From Rhodobacterales bacterium 56_14_T64 (lineage in GTDB: Bacteria > Pseudomonadota > Alphaproteobacteria > Rhodobacterales > Rhodobacteraceae): 64,000 bases of DNA. Positions 25,775 through 34,445 of the stretch are shown here, in pieces. The DNA is taken from NCBI GenBank assembly GCA_002162795.1, contig MAAY01000079.1:56597-120596 (forward strand), given 5' to 3'. The first letter of the stretch is position 1. Each line of letters starts with the position of its first letter. A model generated the notes under the pieces. That model had not been told where the DNA came from. It was given only the letters and a program-made list of their open reading frames with translations, and did not search any database. A program made the translations under genes and the position numbers.

Positions 25775-26656
25775 CTACGCGCTAGGGGAGTCGCGTTGTA
25801 AAAAACCCTGCAATGCCGCAGCTGTTTCTTCGGGGAACTGGTCGACAAAGAAGTGGCCGCCAGAGATGGCTTGCGTTGTCATGTTGCTGAGATGCGGTGC
25901 CCAAGCCTGATCCATGTCATATCGTTGCGCCATGGGGCCGGTCGCTCCGTATAACATTTGGCTTGGGCAGGATACCTGTTTGGCCAGGTCTGATGCGTCA
26001 TGGTGGAAATCAATGTCTATCGCGGCGCGGTAGTCGTTGCACATGCTGTGTACACAGTCAGGATTGCGCCAACTGTGGCGATAGGCAGCTAACATATCAG
26101 GGTCAAAATCGGATAGCTGAGACCCACCCCATCCCAAAAGGCAACTTTCAAAATAGTGATCCGGGTCTGCGAGAATCATGTGTTCAGGAAAGGGCGCGGG
26201 TTGCGATAGGAAAAACCAGTGATAATAGGTTCGAGCGACATCCTGGCTCAACTCATTTAGCAGCAGATGGGTTGGGATGGTGTCCATCATGGTCAGGCTC
26301 AGAAGCGCATCAGGAGCATCAAGGGCAAGTCTATGGGCAGTTCTGGCGCCACGATCATGTCCAGCCAAATGAAAACTGTCAAAGCCTAGGCTGTGCATCA
26401 GGGCCAGCTGATCGGCTGCCATGTGACGAAAGCTCATGTCCGCCATTGATTTTGGTTTGGTGCTATCGCCGTATCCCCGAAGGTCGGCGGTGACGACGGT
26501 GAATGATGTTGCGAGTATTGGTCTAATGGCGTTCCACATGGCGCGGGTTTGTGGAAAACCGTGGAGCAGCAGCAAGGGTGGGCCTGTACCGGTCATGCTA
26601 TAGGCAATGTCCACATTGTTCACGTGCTGAAGGCCGTCAATAGTGACTTTGGTCAA
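25775..26656 (-). CDS. Alpha/beta-hydrolase, probable haloacetate (fluoroacetate) dehalogenase
   Basis: A 293-residue alpha/beta-hydrolase with HGFPQTR, ADLRGYGDS and GHDRGAR. The nucleophile is an aspartate (Asp101), with Arg102 and Arg105 next to it as in fluoroacetate dehalogenase. The other residues of that enzyme are also present in register: Asp125, the halide-pocket His146-Trp147 (YYHWFFLSQPAPFPE), Tyr209 and His268. The predicted reaction is hydrolysis of haloacetate to glycolate. The start is a TTG at 26656 with GGAG 6 nt upstream; the open frame extends to 26722 but that extension lacks homology. Epoxide hydrolases share the fold but lack this Arg/Arg/His-Trp set. Cytoplasmic. Confidence 0.82.
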   Translation of the reverse strand: MTKVTIDGLQHVNNVDIAYSMTGTGPPLLLLHGFPQTRAMWNAIRPILATSFTVVTADLRGYGDSTKPKSMADMSFRHMAADQLALMHSLGFDSFHLAGHDRGARTAHRLALDAPDALLSLTMMDTIPTHLLLNELSQDVARTYYHWFFLSQPAPFPEHMILADPDHYFESCLLGWGGSQLSDFDPDMLAAYRHSWRNPDCVHSMCNDYRAAIDIDFHHDASDLAKQVSCPSQMLYGATGPMAQRYDMDQAWAPHLSNMTTQAISGGHFFVDQFPEETAAALQGFLQRDSPSA

Positions 26657-26743
26657 TGCAGTCTCCGTTGGGTAGGGCGCTTGATCATAACTGCGTAAAC
26701 AGCCTGAAGTGCCGAGCAGCAAATTATGCCGCCCGGCCAGAAA

Positions 26744-28132
26744 TTATTTTGTCAGCGCATCAAGAATACGGGCCCAAGAGCGGATGCCTTTGTGAAAGCT
26801 CTTGAGGTCGTATTTCTCGTTGGGAGAATGGATGGCGTCGTCATCGTTGGCAAAGCCAACCAGCATCGCATCCATCCCGAGGACCGATTTGAAGAAGCCG
26901 GCGATTGGAATCGATCCACCCATGCCACAGAACACAGCTTCGCGTTCCCATTCATCCGACAACGCACCACGTGCAGCCTCGAACTCGGGGCGGGTGATGC
27001 TCATCACTGACGCGGGCGAGCCTTCGAGATCCTGATCCCAGACCACTTTGGCGTCGGGCGACAGTTGAGCGCCTACATGGGCGCGGATTTTCTCGCGCAG
27101 AACGTCGGGATCCATGTCGCCGACCAGACGACAGGTGATTTTGCAGTGCGCCTCTGACGGAATCACTGTCTTGGACCCAGCACCGTTATAGCCGCCCCAC
27201 AGTCCATTCACTTCCAGGGTTGGGCGTGACCATTGTTGTTCCAGGGTGGAATAGGCCCTTTCGCCGTGTGCCTGACTGTATCCAACCGAGTTCAGATAGT
27301 CGGATTCGTTGAAACCACTGTTTTGCCACTGGCGCAGCTGGTCGGCAGGGACCTCATGAACGCCTTCGTAAAAGCCTTCTACGGCCACGCGCCCAGTGTC
27401 CTGATCGTAGAAGCTATCAACGATCCGCGAGAGCTCACGCAGCGGATTCAGGCCGGGTCCGCCGTAATGGCCGGAATGTAAATCAATGCGGGGCCCGATG
27501 ATTGTGAATTCATCCTTCAACATACCGCGTAGCTGCGACGCAATTGACGGAACGCCGCGCGACACCATCGAGGTGTCACAGATCAGCGCGATGTCGGCTT
27601 TCAGTTCGGCGGCGTTCTCTTCCATGAAGGGTATAAGCGACGGCGAGCCGGATTCTTCTTCGCCTTCAAAGAAGAAGGTGATGCGGCAGGGCAGGGTGCC
27701 ATGCACCGCCTTCCAGGCTCGGCAGGCCTCGACGAAAGTCATCAGCTGACCTTTGTCGTCCGAGGCTCCGCGGCCACGAATCACAGTGCCATTTTCTGTT
27801 TCTTCAAGTTTGGGTTCAAACGGCGGACTGGTCCACAGGTTCAATGGATCAACCGGCTGCACATCGTAATGGCCATAGAACAGCACATGTGGTAAATCGC
27901 CGTCATCATCGCCAATGTGGCCAACAACCATTGGATGGCCTGGGGTCGGGCGTTTGGCGGCATCCACACCGATGGATTTCAGATCTGCAACCAGCCAGTC
28001 AGCGGCTTTGTCACACTCGGCCTTGTAGGCCGGATCAGTTGAGATCGACTGGATTCTCAACAAATTCATCAAGTGGCTGGTGGCAGTATCCAAATTACTA
28101 TCAATCCGGGCCAGTACATCATCAAGCGACAT
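26744..28132 (-). CDS. M20 family dipeptidase/peptidase
   Basis: Zinc-dependent M20 metallopeptidase of 462 residues. The first metal and activation motif is LFYGHYDVQPVDP. The bridging aspartate is in RGRGASDDKGQ, the catalytic and ligand glutamates in FEGEEESGS, and the C-terminal ligand histidine in DDDAIHSPNEKYDL. A dimerisation domain with DLHSGHYGG lies between. Long M20 peptidases of this type act on dipeptides or related amide substrates in the cytoplasm. The ATG at 28132 has AGGAG 6-7 nt upstream. It is divergent from hemA across a 333-bp regulatory spacer. Confidence 0.9.
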   Translation of the reverse strand: MSLDDVLARIDSNLDTATSHLMNLLRIQSISTDPAYKAECDKAADWLVADLKSIGVDAAKRPTPGHPMVVGHIGDDDGDLPHVLFYGHYDVQPVDPLNLWTSPPFEPKLEETENGTVIRGRGASDDKGQLMTFVEACRAWKAVHGTLPCRITFFFEGEEESGSPSLIPFMEENAAELKADIALICDTSMVSRGVPSIASQLRGMLKDEFTIIGPRIDLHSGHYGGPGLNPLRELSRIVDSFYDQDTGRVAVEGFYEGVHEVPADQLRQWQNSGFNESDYLNSVGYSQAHGERAYSTLEQQWSRPTLEVNGLWGGYNGAGSKTVIPSEAHCKITCRLVGDMDPDVLREKIRAHVGAQLSPDAKVVWDQDLEGSPASVMSITRPEFEAARGALSDEWEREAVFCGMGGSIPIAGFFKSVLGMDAMLVGFANDDDAIHSPNEKYDLKSFHKGIRSWARILDALTK

Positions 28133-28325
28133 CAATTTCTCCTGAATATCGAGGCGGTTTGAAGCAGAGCCTAGCAGTGGCATCAGTCAGGGACCAGAGC
28201 TGGGCAAGGGTAGGGTGATCAGGTCTCCGATAAGTATCATCCACTTCCCATCGGCATCATTTTAGGGCGCATAAAGACAATAACAGGCCGTTGCTGTTCT
28301 TGCCGTGATTGAAACAAAGGTCTAT

Positions 28326-28339
28326 TTGATCCACATCAA
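28326..28339. promoter_or_regulatory. FNR/FnrL box upstream of hemA
   Basis: TTGATCCACATCAA is a perfect match to TTGAT-N4-ATCAA. In Rhodobacter the oxygen-responsive regulator FnrL controls hemA through such a box. Its centre is about 73 bp upstream of the start point predicted from the promoter below, a class I activation distance. Confidence 0.8.
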
Positions 28340-28369
28340 GGCTGCGACGGTTCGACCGAACGTATGTGG

Positions 28370-28398
28370 TTGATCGAAACGGGCGTTTAAGTTATCTA
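28370..28398 (+). promoter_or_regulatory. hemA: Candidate hemA promoter
   Basis: TTGATC at 28370-28375, a 17-bp spacer, then TATCTA at 28393-28398. This is a weak sigma-70-like match located between the FNR box and the SoxR-like repeat. The low score leaves it tentative. Confidence 0.35.
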
Positions 28399-28413
28399 TT
28401 CACAAACGTGAAT
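28398..28413. promoter_or_regulatory. SoxR-like operator upstream of hemA
   Basis: ATTCACAAACGTGAAT differs by one base from the repeat before soxC (ATTCACGAACGTGAAT). It lies 53 bp before the hemA start and overlaps the predicted -10/start region. This places hemA among the candidate SoxR targets. Inference from sequence only. Confidence 0.6.
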
Positions 28414-28465
28414 ACGGCACAGTCGCCTTAACTCCGGGGTGCCGGGATTAGCTATGGAGATACCG

Positions 28466-29689
28466 GTGGACTATACCGCGAAACTCGACACAGCGATTGA
28501 CCAACTGCATGCAGAGGGTCGTTATCGGACCTTTATCGATATTGAACGCCGCAATGGCCAGTTTCCGCATGCGGTCTGGACGCGGCCTGATGGCAGCCTG
28601 CAGGACATTACTGTTTGGTGTGGCAATGACTATCTGGGCATGGGGCAAAACCCAGTAGTGCTGACCGCGATGCACGAAGCGGTTGATGCCGCCGGTGCTG
28701 GGTCGGGTGGGACACGCAATATCTCGGGCACCACCGTTTATCACAAGCGTCTTGAGGCCGAACTGGCAGATCTGCATGGCAAAGAGGCGGCGCTGCTGTT
28801 CACCTCAGCCTATATTGCGAATGATGCGACGCTGAGCACTTTGCCCAAGCTGTTTCCCGGTCTAATTATCTATTCTGATGCGCTGAATCATGCCTCGATG
28901 ATCGAAGGGGTTCGCCGCAATGGTGGCGCCAAGCGAATTTTCCGTCACAACGACGTAGAGCATCTGCGCGAGCTTTTGGAAGCAGATGACCCATCAGCAC
29001 CCAAGCTGATCGCGTTCGAATCAGTGTATTCGATGGATGGCGATTTTGGCCCGATCGAAGAACTGATCAAATTGGCCGAAGAATTTGGTGCGCTGACATA
29101 TATCGACGAAGTGCACGCTGTGGGCATGTATGGCCCGCGCGGCGGCGGAGTGACCGAGCGCGACAACCTGGCCCACCGTATTGACATCATTAACGGCACC
29201 TTGGCCAAGGCCTTTGGCGTTATGGGTGGCTATATCGCTGCCAGCGCCAAGATGGTTGACGCGATCCGTTCCTATGCGCCGGGGTTTATCTTCACAACAT
29301 CTCTGGCGCCTGCGGTGGCAGCTGGTGCCGCGGCCTCGGTTGCCTATCTGAAACAGGCGCCCGAACTGCGCGAAAAGCATCAACAACAAGCTAAGATATT
29401 GAAATTGCGGCTTAAGGGGATGGGGCTACCGATCATCGATCATGGCAGTCACATCGTGCCAGTAATCGTTGGTAATCCGGTTCACACTCAAAAGTTGAGC
29501 GACATGTTACTGTCGGATTACGGCATCTACGTGCAGCCAATCAACTTCCCAACCGTGCCGCGCGGCACCGAACGTCTGCGGTTCACTCCGTCACCGGTGC
29601 ATGGTCCAAAAGAAATTGATGCACTGGTTCATGCAATGGACGCGCTGTGGTCGCATTGTGCGCTGAATCGTGCCGATCTGGCAGGCTAA
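28466..29689 (+). CDS. hemA: 5-aminolevulinate synthase HemA
   Basis: Pyridoxal-phosphate enzyme condensing glycine with succinyl-CoA, the first step of tetrapyrrole synthesis by the C4 pathway. The 407-residue product shows [59 protein letters not shown] and the PLP lysine in NGTLAKAFG. The start is a GTG at 28466: GGAG lies 6-7 nt upstream and the N-terminus (V/M)[11 protein letters not shown] matches Rhodobacter HemA. Its 5' region carries an FNR box and a SoxR-like repeat, implying control by oxygen and by sulfur status. Confidence 0.95.
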   Translation: MDYTAKLDTAIDQLHAEGRYRTFIDIERRNGQFPHAVWTRPDGSLQDITVWCGNDYLGMGQNPVVLTAMHEAVDAAGAGSGGTRNISGTTVYHKRLEAELADLHGKEAALLFTSAYIANDATLSTLPKLFPGLIIYSDALNHASMIEGVRRNGGAKRIFRHNDVEHLRELLEADDPSAPKLIAFESVYSMDGDFGPIEELIKLAEEFGALTYIDEVHAVGMYGPRGGGVTERDNLAHRIDIINGTLAKAFGVMGGYIAASAKMVDAIRSYAPGFIFTTSLAPAVAAGAAASVAYLKQAPELREKHQQQAKILKLRLKGMGLPIIDHGSHIVPVIVGNPVHTQKLSDMLLSDYGIYVQPINFPTVPRGTERLRFTPSPVHGPKEIDALVHAMDALWSHCALNRADLAG

Positions 29690-29818
29690 GTCACTAGTCC
29701 CCTGTAAAACTACTTAGAGTGTGTTATTCATTCGTCAACGAAAGAGTGCAATCGAATCGATGGGATGATTCCATAGGCATTCTGGGAATATGTGGCGGGC
29801 AGGTATAGGATAGCAGGG

Positions 29819-31015
29819 ATGATTGGGCGCATCACTCAGCGCAAATCCAAAGCGCAGAAGGTCATCGAACCACGGAGTTTCGATGACTATGAAGTTCGGC
29901 TTGGAGATGCGATGCGCGGAGAACGCGCGACAATGGGCAAGTCACTGCTGGACGTGCAGCGTGAATTGCGGATTAAAGCTTCCTATATAGCAGCCATCGA
30001 GCACTCGGATCCTACCGTTTTTGACACTCCCGGTTTTATCGCAGGCTATGTGCGCTCTTATGCCCGCTATCTGAACATGGACCCGGAGCAGGTGTTTGAC
30101 GATTTCTGCCGCGAAAGCGGATTTGAAGTTGCGCACGGCATGTCGGCCAAAGCCTCTAGTAAGCGCGCTGGTCCTGCTCCAATTTCAACCGGCATGGGCG
30201 GAATGAGAACCGATGCCTTTACTGCTCCAAACACCCCCTTTGCCCCGACCAGCAATGGTTTTCTTGAGAATTTGGAAGCGCGGGCCTTAGGCTCGTCCTT
30301 GATTTTGCTGGCTTTGATCGGCGGCATTGGCTTTGGCGGCTGGACGGTTTTGAAGCAGGTGCAACAGGTACAGATGGCGCCGATGGAACAGACACCGGTG
30401 GTGCTGGCCGAGCTAGATCCATTGCAAGCGGCTGAGTTGAATGCCGCCAATGCAGGGGAAAGCCCAGCTGCAGACGCACTGATCCGCCTGTATCGTCCTC
30501 AGGCGTTGGACGTGCCGGTTCTGATGGCGCGTGATGCGCCTATCTCAACCCTTGATCCCAGCGCCTTTGGCAGCTTTGCAGCCCCTGAACTCCCCGGCTT
30601 AGAATTTGCTGAAGCGCTCCGCCCTGGCGGCGTTGCGCCGCAGTCTCAGGTCGTGCCGCAGGTTATTGAACTGGCCGCGCCGCGAATGGAAATGGTTGCT
30701 GTGCGCGATTCATGGGTGCGGGTCAGTGCTGCTGATGGCAGCGTGATCTTCGAAGGGATCATGAAACCAGGCCAGCGCTATGAAATTCCCGCGACTGAAG
30801 AGGCACCGACACTGCGGACCGGAGAAAGCAGCGCAATCTATTTTGCTTTGGGTGGTGCCCATTTTGGGCCAGTTGGAAATCGCGGTGAAGTGACTAAGAA
30901 CCTGCCACTGTCAATTGATAGTGTGACCGATCGGTTTGACGTTGCCAATCTGGATCAAGATCGTGATTTGGCTAAAATGGTGGCCGAACTCGAGACAGGA
31001 TTACTCTCAGAATAA
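29819..31015 (+). CDS. RodZ-like helix-turn-helix membrane protein
   Basis: A 398-residue protein. An N-terminal Cro/RodZ-type helix-turn-helix (about 20-100, GDAMRGERATMGKSLLDVQRELRIK given in part, TPGFIAGYVRSYARYL) is followed by a linker. One membrane segment follows (SLILLALIGGIGFGGWTV), then a periplasmic region ending in a DUF4115-like beta domain (DSWVRVSAADGSVIFEGIMKPGQ). RodZ-type proteins link MreB to the membrane and to cell-shape control. The ATG at 29819 is preferred over the one at 29792. It lies upstream of ispG on the same strand, a conserved pairing in many bacteria. Confidence 0.82.
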   Translation: MIGRITQRKSKAQKVIEPRSFDDYEVRLGDAMRGERATMGKSLLDVQRELRIKASYIAAIEHSDPTVFDTPGFIAGYVRSYARYLNMDPEQVFDDFCRESGFEVAHGMSAKASSKRAGPAPISTGMGGMRTDAFTAPNTPFAPTSNGFLENLEARALGSSLILLALIGGIGFGGWTVLKQVQQVQMAPMEQTPVVLAELDPLQAAELNAANAGESPAADALIRLYRPQALDVPVLMARDAPISTLDPSAFGSFAAPELPGLEFAEALRPGGVAPQSQVVPQVIELAAPRMEMVAVRDSWVRVSAADGSVIFEGIMKPGQRYEIPATEEAPTLRTGESSAIYFALGGAHFGPVGNRGEVTKNLPLSIDSVTDRFDVANLDQDRDLAKMVAELETGLLSE

Positions 31016-31111
31016 ACCGACCTGTGTGAGCAGTCGTTTGTCGAGTGCCATTGCAGCGCATTGGATCAGCGCGTATCTAGAGACAACCGATCTTTAGTCT
31101 GGATCCCCAAA

Positions 31112-32227
31112 ATGTCGATCAATCATATCCGTCCTTGGCGCAACATCGAGCGTCGCGAAAGCCGTCAGATCATGGTGGGCAATGTGCCTGTTGGTGGTGA
31201 TGCACCAATCGCGGTGCAGACGATGACCAATACCCTGACTACGGATATTGCTGGAACTATTGCGCAGGTGCAGGCCGCGGCTGATGCAGGCGCTGACCTG
31301 GTGCGGATTTCAGTCCCGGATCAGGCCTCGTCTAAGGCCCTGAAAGAGATTGTCGCGGAAAGCCCGGTGCCGATTATCGCCGATATCCACTTTCACTACA
31401 AACGCGGCATCGAGGCGGCCGAGGCTGGTGCAGCCTGCCTGCGCATCAATCCCGGCAATATCGGCAACGAATCGCGGGTCGCTGAAGTGATCAAGGCGGC
31501 CAAGGATCATAATTGCTCTATCCGTATCGGCGTAAATGCCGGTTCTCTGGAAAAGAACTTGCTGGAGAAATACGGCGAACCTTGTCCGGATGCGATGGTG
31601 GAAAGCGGGCTGAATCATATCCGCATTCTACAGGATCACGATTTTCATAACTACAAGATCTCGGTCAAAGCGTCGGATGTGTTCATGTCAGCGGCGGCCT
31701 ATATGCAACTGGCGGAAGCGACCGATGCGCCGATCCACCTTGGCATCACCGAGGCTGGTGGATTTGTCTCGGGTACCATCAAGTCGGCGATTGGCCTAGG
31801 TCAGCTGCTGTGGATGGGCATTGGTGACACTCTGCGGGTTTCACTGAGTGCGGATCCAGTGGAAGAGGTCAAAGTTGGCTTTGAAATCCTGAAATCACTG
31901 GGCCTGCGCCACCGTGGGGTCAATATTATTTCTTGCCCGTCCTGCGCGCGGCAGGGGTTTGACGTGATCCGGACGGTCGAGGCTCTGGAGCAGCGGCTGG
32001 CCCATATTCGCACCCCAATGAGCCTGTCGATCATTGGTTGTGTGGTGAATGGCCCGGGCGAAGCACTGATGACCGACATTGGATTTACTGGCGGCGGCGC
32101 TGGTGCAGGAATGGTTTATCTTGCAGGCAAGGCTAGTCACAAGATGAGCAACGAGCAAATGGTCGAGCACATTGTCCAAGAGGTCGAAAAAAAGGCTGCG
32201 GCGCTGGATTCTGCGGCTGCGGAATGA
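31112..32227 (+). CDS. ispG: 4-hydroxy-3-methylbut-2-en-1-yl diphosphate synthase IspG (GcpE)
   Basis: Iron-sulfur enzyme of the MEP isoprenoid pathway, converting methylerythritol cyclodiphosphate to HMBPP. The 371-residue product has the [16 protein letters not shown] start and a TIM-barrel ([20 protein letters not shown]). The [4Fe-4S] cysteines sit in [14 protein letters not shown] and [11 protein letters not shown]. The ATG at 31112 begins the conserved region; the open frame extends to 31061. A strong palindrome follows it. Confidence 0.96.
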   Translation: MSINHIRPWRNIERRESRQIMVGNVPVGGDAPIAVQTMTNTLTTDIAGTIAQVQAAADAGADLVRISVPDQASSKALKEIVAESPVPIIADIHFHYKRGIEAAEAGAACLRINPGNIGNESRVAEVIKAAKDHNCSIRIGVNAGSLEKNLLEKYGEPCPDAMVESGLNHIRILQDHDFHNYKISVKASDVFMSAAAYMQLAEATDAPIHLGITEAGGFVSGTIKSAIGLGQLLWMGIGDTLRVSLSADPVEEVKVGFEILKSLGLRHRGVNIISCPSCARQGFDVIRTVEALEQRLAHIRTPMSLSIIGCVVNGPGEALMTDIGFTGGGAGAGMVYLAGKASHKMSNEQMVEHIVQEVEKKAAALDSAAAE

Positions 32228-32243
32228 TCTGATCTGGCTGAGA

Positions 32244-32304
32244 GTGTAGGGTGCGTGCTTGCACGCACCGCTGCGGAAGGTGCGTGCAAGCACGCACCCT
32301 ACAC
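32244..32304. repeat. Perfect 26-bp inverted repeat between ispG and the DsbA-like gene
   Basis: The arm at 32244-32269 and the arm at 32279-32304 are exact reverse complements around a 9-base spacer. Each arm is itself built from the smaller palindromic word GTGCGTGC/GCACGCAC with a GTAGG end. It sits between two convergent genes and ends 5 bp before the dsbA-like stop, so it can act as a bidirectional terminator. Its form resembles dispersed REP-type elements. Confidence 0.85.
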
Positions 32305-32309
32305 CGACC

Positions 32310-33074
32310 TCAGCCGCGTTGGTCGCGCATTTCTGCGATAATGACGGACATCTGATCGGCTGGCAGATACCCCCGAAGCAGTTCGCTTTGCAGAACAAAA
32401 GTCGGGGTACCAGAAATTTTCATCCGTTGCGCCAAAGCGCGGGTTTGGGCCAATTCCTGAGTGATCTCAGGGGAATCCATCTGTGCCATGATGGCATCGG
32501 CATCAAGCCCCAGCTCTTCGGACAGGCGTCGCAGTGACACGTCGTTTGGGTCCCCACCAAATTCTATCAGTGCGTCATGCACTTGTTTATAGGCTTTGTC
32601 ACCAGCGACAAGACGAGTGGCAACCGCAAAGCGAGAGGCCATCATCGAGGCCTCACCCAGGATTGGAAATTCTTTGATGACCAAACGAATATTGCCGTCT
32701 TCGGCAAGCAGTTGTGCTACCTCGGGGGCGGCACGACGGCAATAGCCGCAGCGGTAATCCATGAATTCAACCAGAGTAATGTCACCGTCCAGATTTCCGC
32801 CGACCCAGGAATAGCCGTCGTTTTGCAGCTCCTCCAAATTGGCGGCGACTAGGGCCTCGTCCTGAGTGGCCTCAGTCTGGGCTTGGCGTTGTTCCAGCAG
32901 GTTCACCGCTTCGATGATCACCTCGGGATTTTCCAGCAAATAGGCCCTCACTTCGGCCCCAAAGATAGCGCGTTCAGCCTCGCTCATGGTTGACAGGTCA
33001 AGCGCTTGGGCTGGAGCGGTCAGCAGTGCCAACGCGGTTGCAACACCCGAAAGGGCACGGGGAAAGCGGATCAT
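32310..33074 (-). CDS. DsbA-family periplasmic thiol oxidoreductase
   Basis: Exported thioredoxin-fold protein of 254 residues. It has a signal peptide (VATALALLTAPAQA), an N-terminal helical extension (about 28-85) typical of ScsC/DsbA-like copper-tolerance or alphaproteobacterial DsbA forms, the CGYC active site (Cys109-Cys112) in FMDYRCGYCRRAAPE, and the cis-proline loop SGTPTF. The predicted role is disulfide formation or isomerisation. It overlaps the upstream M48 protease gene by 4 bp, so both are secreted-protein quality-control genes in one operon. Confidence 0.9.
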   Translation of the reverse strand: MIRFPRALSGVATALALLTAPAQALDLSTMSEAERAIFGAEVRAYLLENPEVIIEAVNLLEQRQAQTEATQDEALVAANLEELQNDGYSWVGGNLDGDITLVEFMDYRCGYCRRAAPEVAQLLAEDGNIRLVIKEFPILGEASMMASRFAVATRLVAGDKAYKQVHDALIEFGGDPNDVSLRRLSEELGLDADAIMAQMDSPEITQELAQTRALAQRMKISGTPTFVLQSELLRGYLPADQMSVIIAEMRDQRG

Positions 33075-34423
33075 TTGTTATTCCTCTTTTGGTACTGTTC
33101 AGCAGCAACAAGCACATCCTGTGCCCGGCGCCAAGTGGCAGAGCCGCGCGGCAGCAATGCGCTGGCGCGTTTGGCGTGACGTCCGGCGTCATCCATCCGG
33201 CCCTGCAGGGCGTATCGTTCAGCGGTGACCAGTGCTGCCATGCCGGTTTGGCCGGTCTTGGCATAGGCCAAGGACATGTCTCGTAGCAGCCTAGCATCGC
33301 GGAAATCACGGGCGCGGGCCTTTTCCATTGCCTTGATGGCTTGTTTGGGTTGACCCGCTGCCAGCAATGCGCGGCCGTAACCGCCCAAGGTAAGCGGTTC
33401 AGATGGAGCTAGATCCACGGCATGGCGATAGGCTGTCAAAGCCTGTTTCCAGCGGCGGTTCTCCATCAGGATCTGACCTTTGAGGTCATAGTAAAAGGCA
33501 TCATTGGGCCGCAGTGCAAGGGCACCATTCAGCGCGCTCAGCGACGCCTTTAAATTGCGCTGCCGGTGATAGGACACCGCCTCGCGCATGAGTTGGACAT
33601 CTTTTGCGGTTTCTTCATGAGCCCGGCGTTTGGTCCATTTTGGTGACCGGATAAAGGCGGACAGCTTACCACGGGCGCGGGCAAACCAATAGTTGGCCTC
33701 GGCATTGGACGTGCTTTGATCGCCGTAACTGGAAACATAGGCCTTGGCGGCGCGAAGGCGATCACGGCTTAGCGGATGCGAGCGCATATAGGGGTCTTGA
33801 TTGGTTGTACTCAGCAGCTCCTGGCCAGCAAAAATCTGGTGCAGATCGACCAGACCTTGGGGCGTTATTCCCGCGCGGGTCAGATAGCCTGCAGCCGAGC
33901 GGTCGGCAGAAGCCTCCTCGGCCCGTGTGTGGGACAGAAAGGCGCGCAGCGCCGAGCTTTGAGTGCCGATGGCGATGCCGGCGGCCGCGTCGCCAGCCCC
34001 GGCTGCTGCAGCCAGCACCGCCAGAGCAATGCCAAGCCCCGAGGCCGAGTTGGCCGAGCGCATATTCTGCATGCGTCGGGCCAGATGGCCATTGGCAATA
34101 TGGGCCGCCTCATGCGCAATCACCGCCTGTAGCATCTCGGGGTTGGTGACCTTTAGGATCAGCCCGTAGTTCACAAAAATGGTTTGCGAATCAATGACAA
34201 AGGCATTGAAGCTGGAATCGTTGACCACCAGCACGCGTACGCGTTTGGCGTTCAGCCCGGCGGCGCTAAGCACAGGGGCAGCCAGTCGATTCAATCCATA
34301 TTCGATGTCTGCATCGCGCAGTAAGGTGATCGCAGCCGAGGGCAACGCTGACGCCACCACTAAGACTGCGCTCAACAACAGGGCCGGGATTGACGCCAGC
34401 CGATATAAACGGTCAATAACCAT
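33071..34423 (-). CDS. M48 metalloprotease with TPR domain (BepA-like)
   Basis: A 450-residue exported protease. A signal peptide or anchor (ASIPALLLSAVLVVASALPSAA) is followed by an M48 catalytic domain with HEAAHIANGH (HExxH) and the downstream EEASADRSAAGYL glutamate ligand region. A C-terminal set of TPR-like helices (about 280-440) completes it. BepA-type proteases clear misassembled outer-membrane proteins such as LptD in the periplasm. The ATG at 34423 has no strong ribosome-binding site. It is divergent from the aminotransferase with only 22 bp between the start codons. Confidence 0.87.
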   Translation of the reverse strand: MVIDRLYRLASIPALLLSAVLVVASALPSAAITLLRDADIEYGLNRLAAPVLSAAGLNAKRVRVLVVNDSSFNAFVIDSQTIFVNYGLILKVTNPEMLQAVIAHEAAHIANGHLARRMQNMRSANSASGLGIALAVLAAAAGAGDAAAGIAIGTQSSALRAFLSHTRAEEASADRSAAGYLTRAGITPQGLVDLHQIFAGQELLSTTNQDPYMRSHPLSRDRLRAAKAYVSSYGDQSTSNAEANYWFARARGKLSAFIRSPKWTKRRAHEETAKDVQLMREAVSYHRQRNLKASLSALNGALALRPNDAFYYDLKGQILMENRRWKQALTAYRHAVDLAPSEPLTLGGYGRALLAAGQPKQAIKAMEKARARDFRDARLLRDMSLAYAKTGQTGMAALVTAERYALQGRMDDAGRHAKRASALLPRGSATWRRAQDVLVAAEQYQKRNNK

Positions 34424-34445
34424 GACGGCACCATGGGAGATCAAC

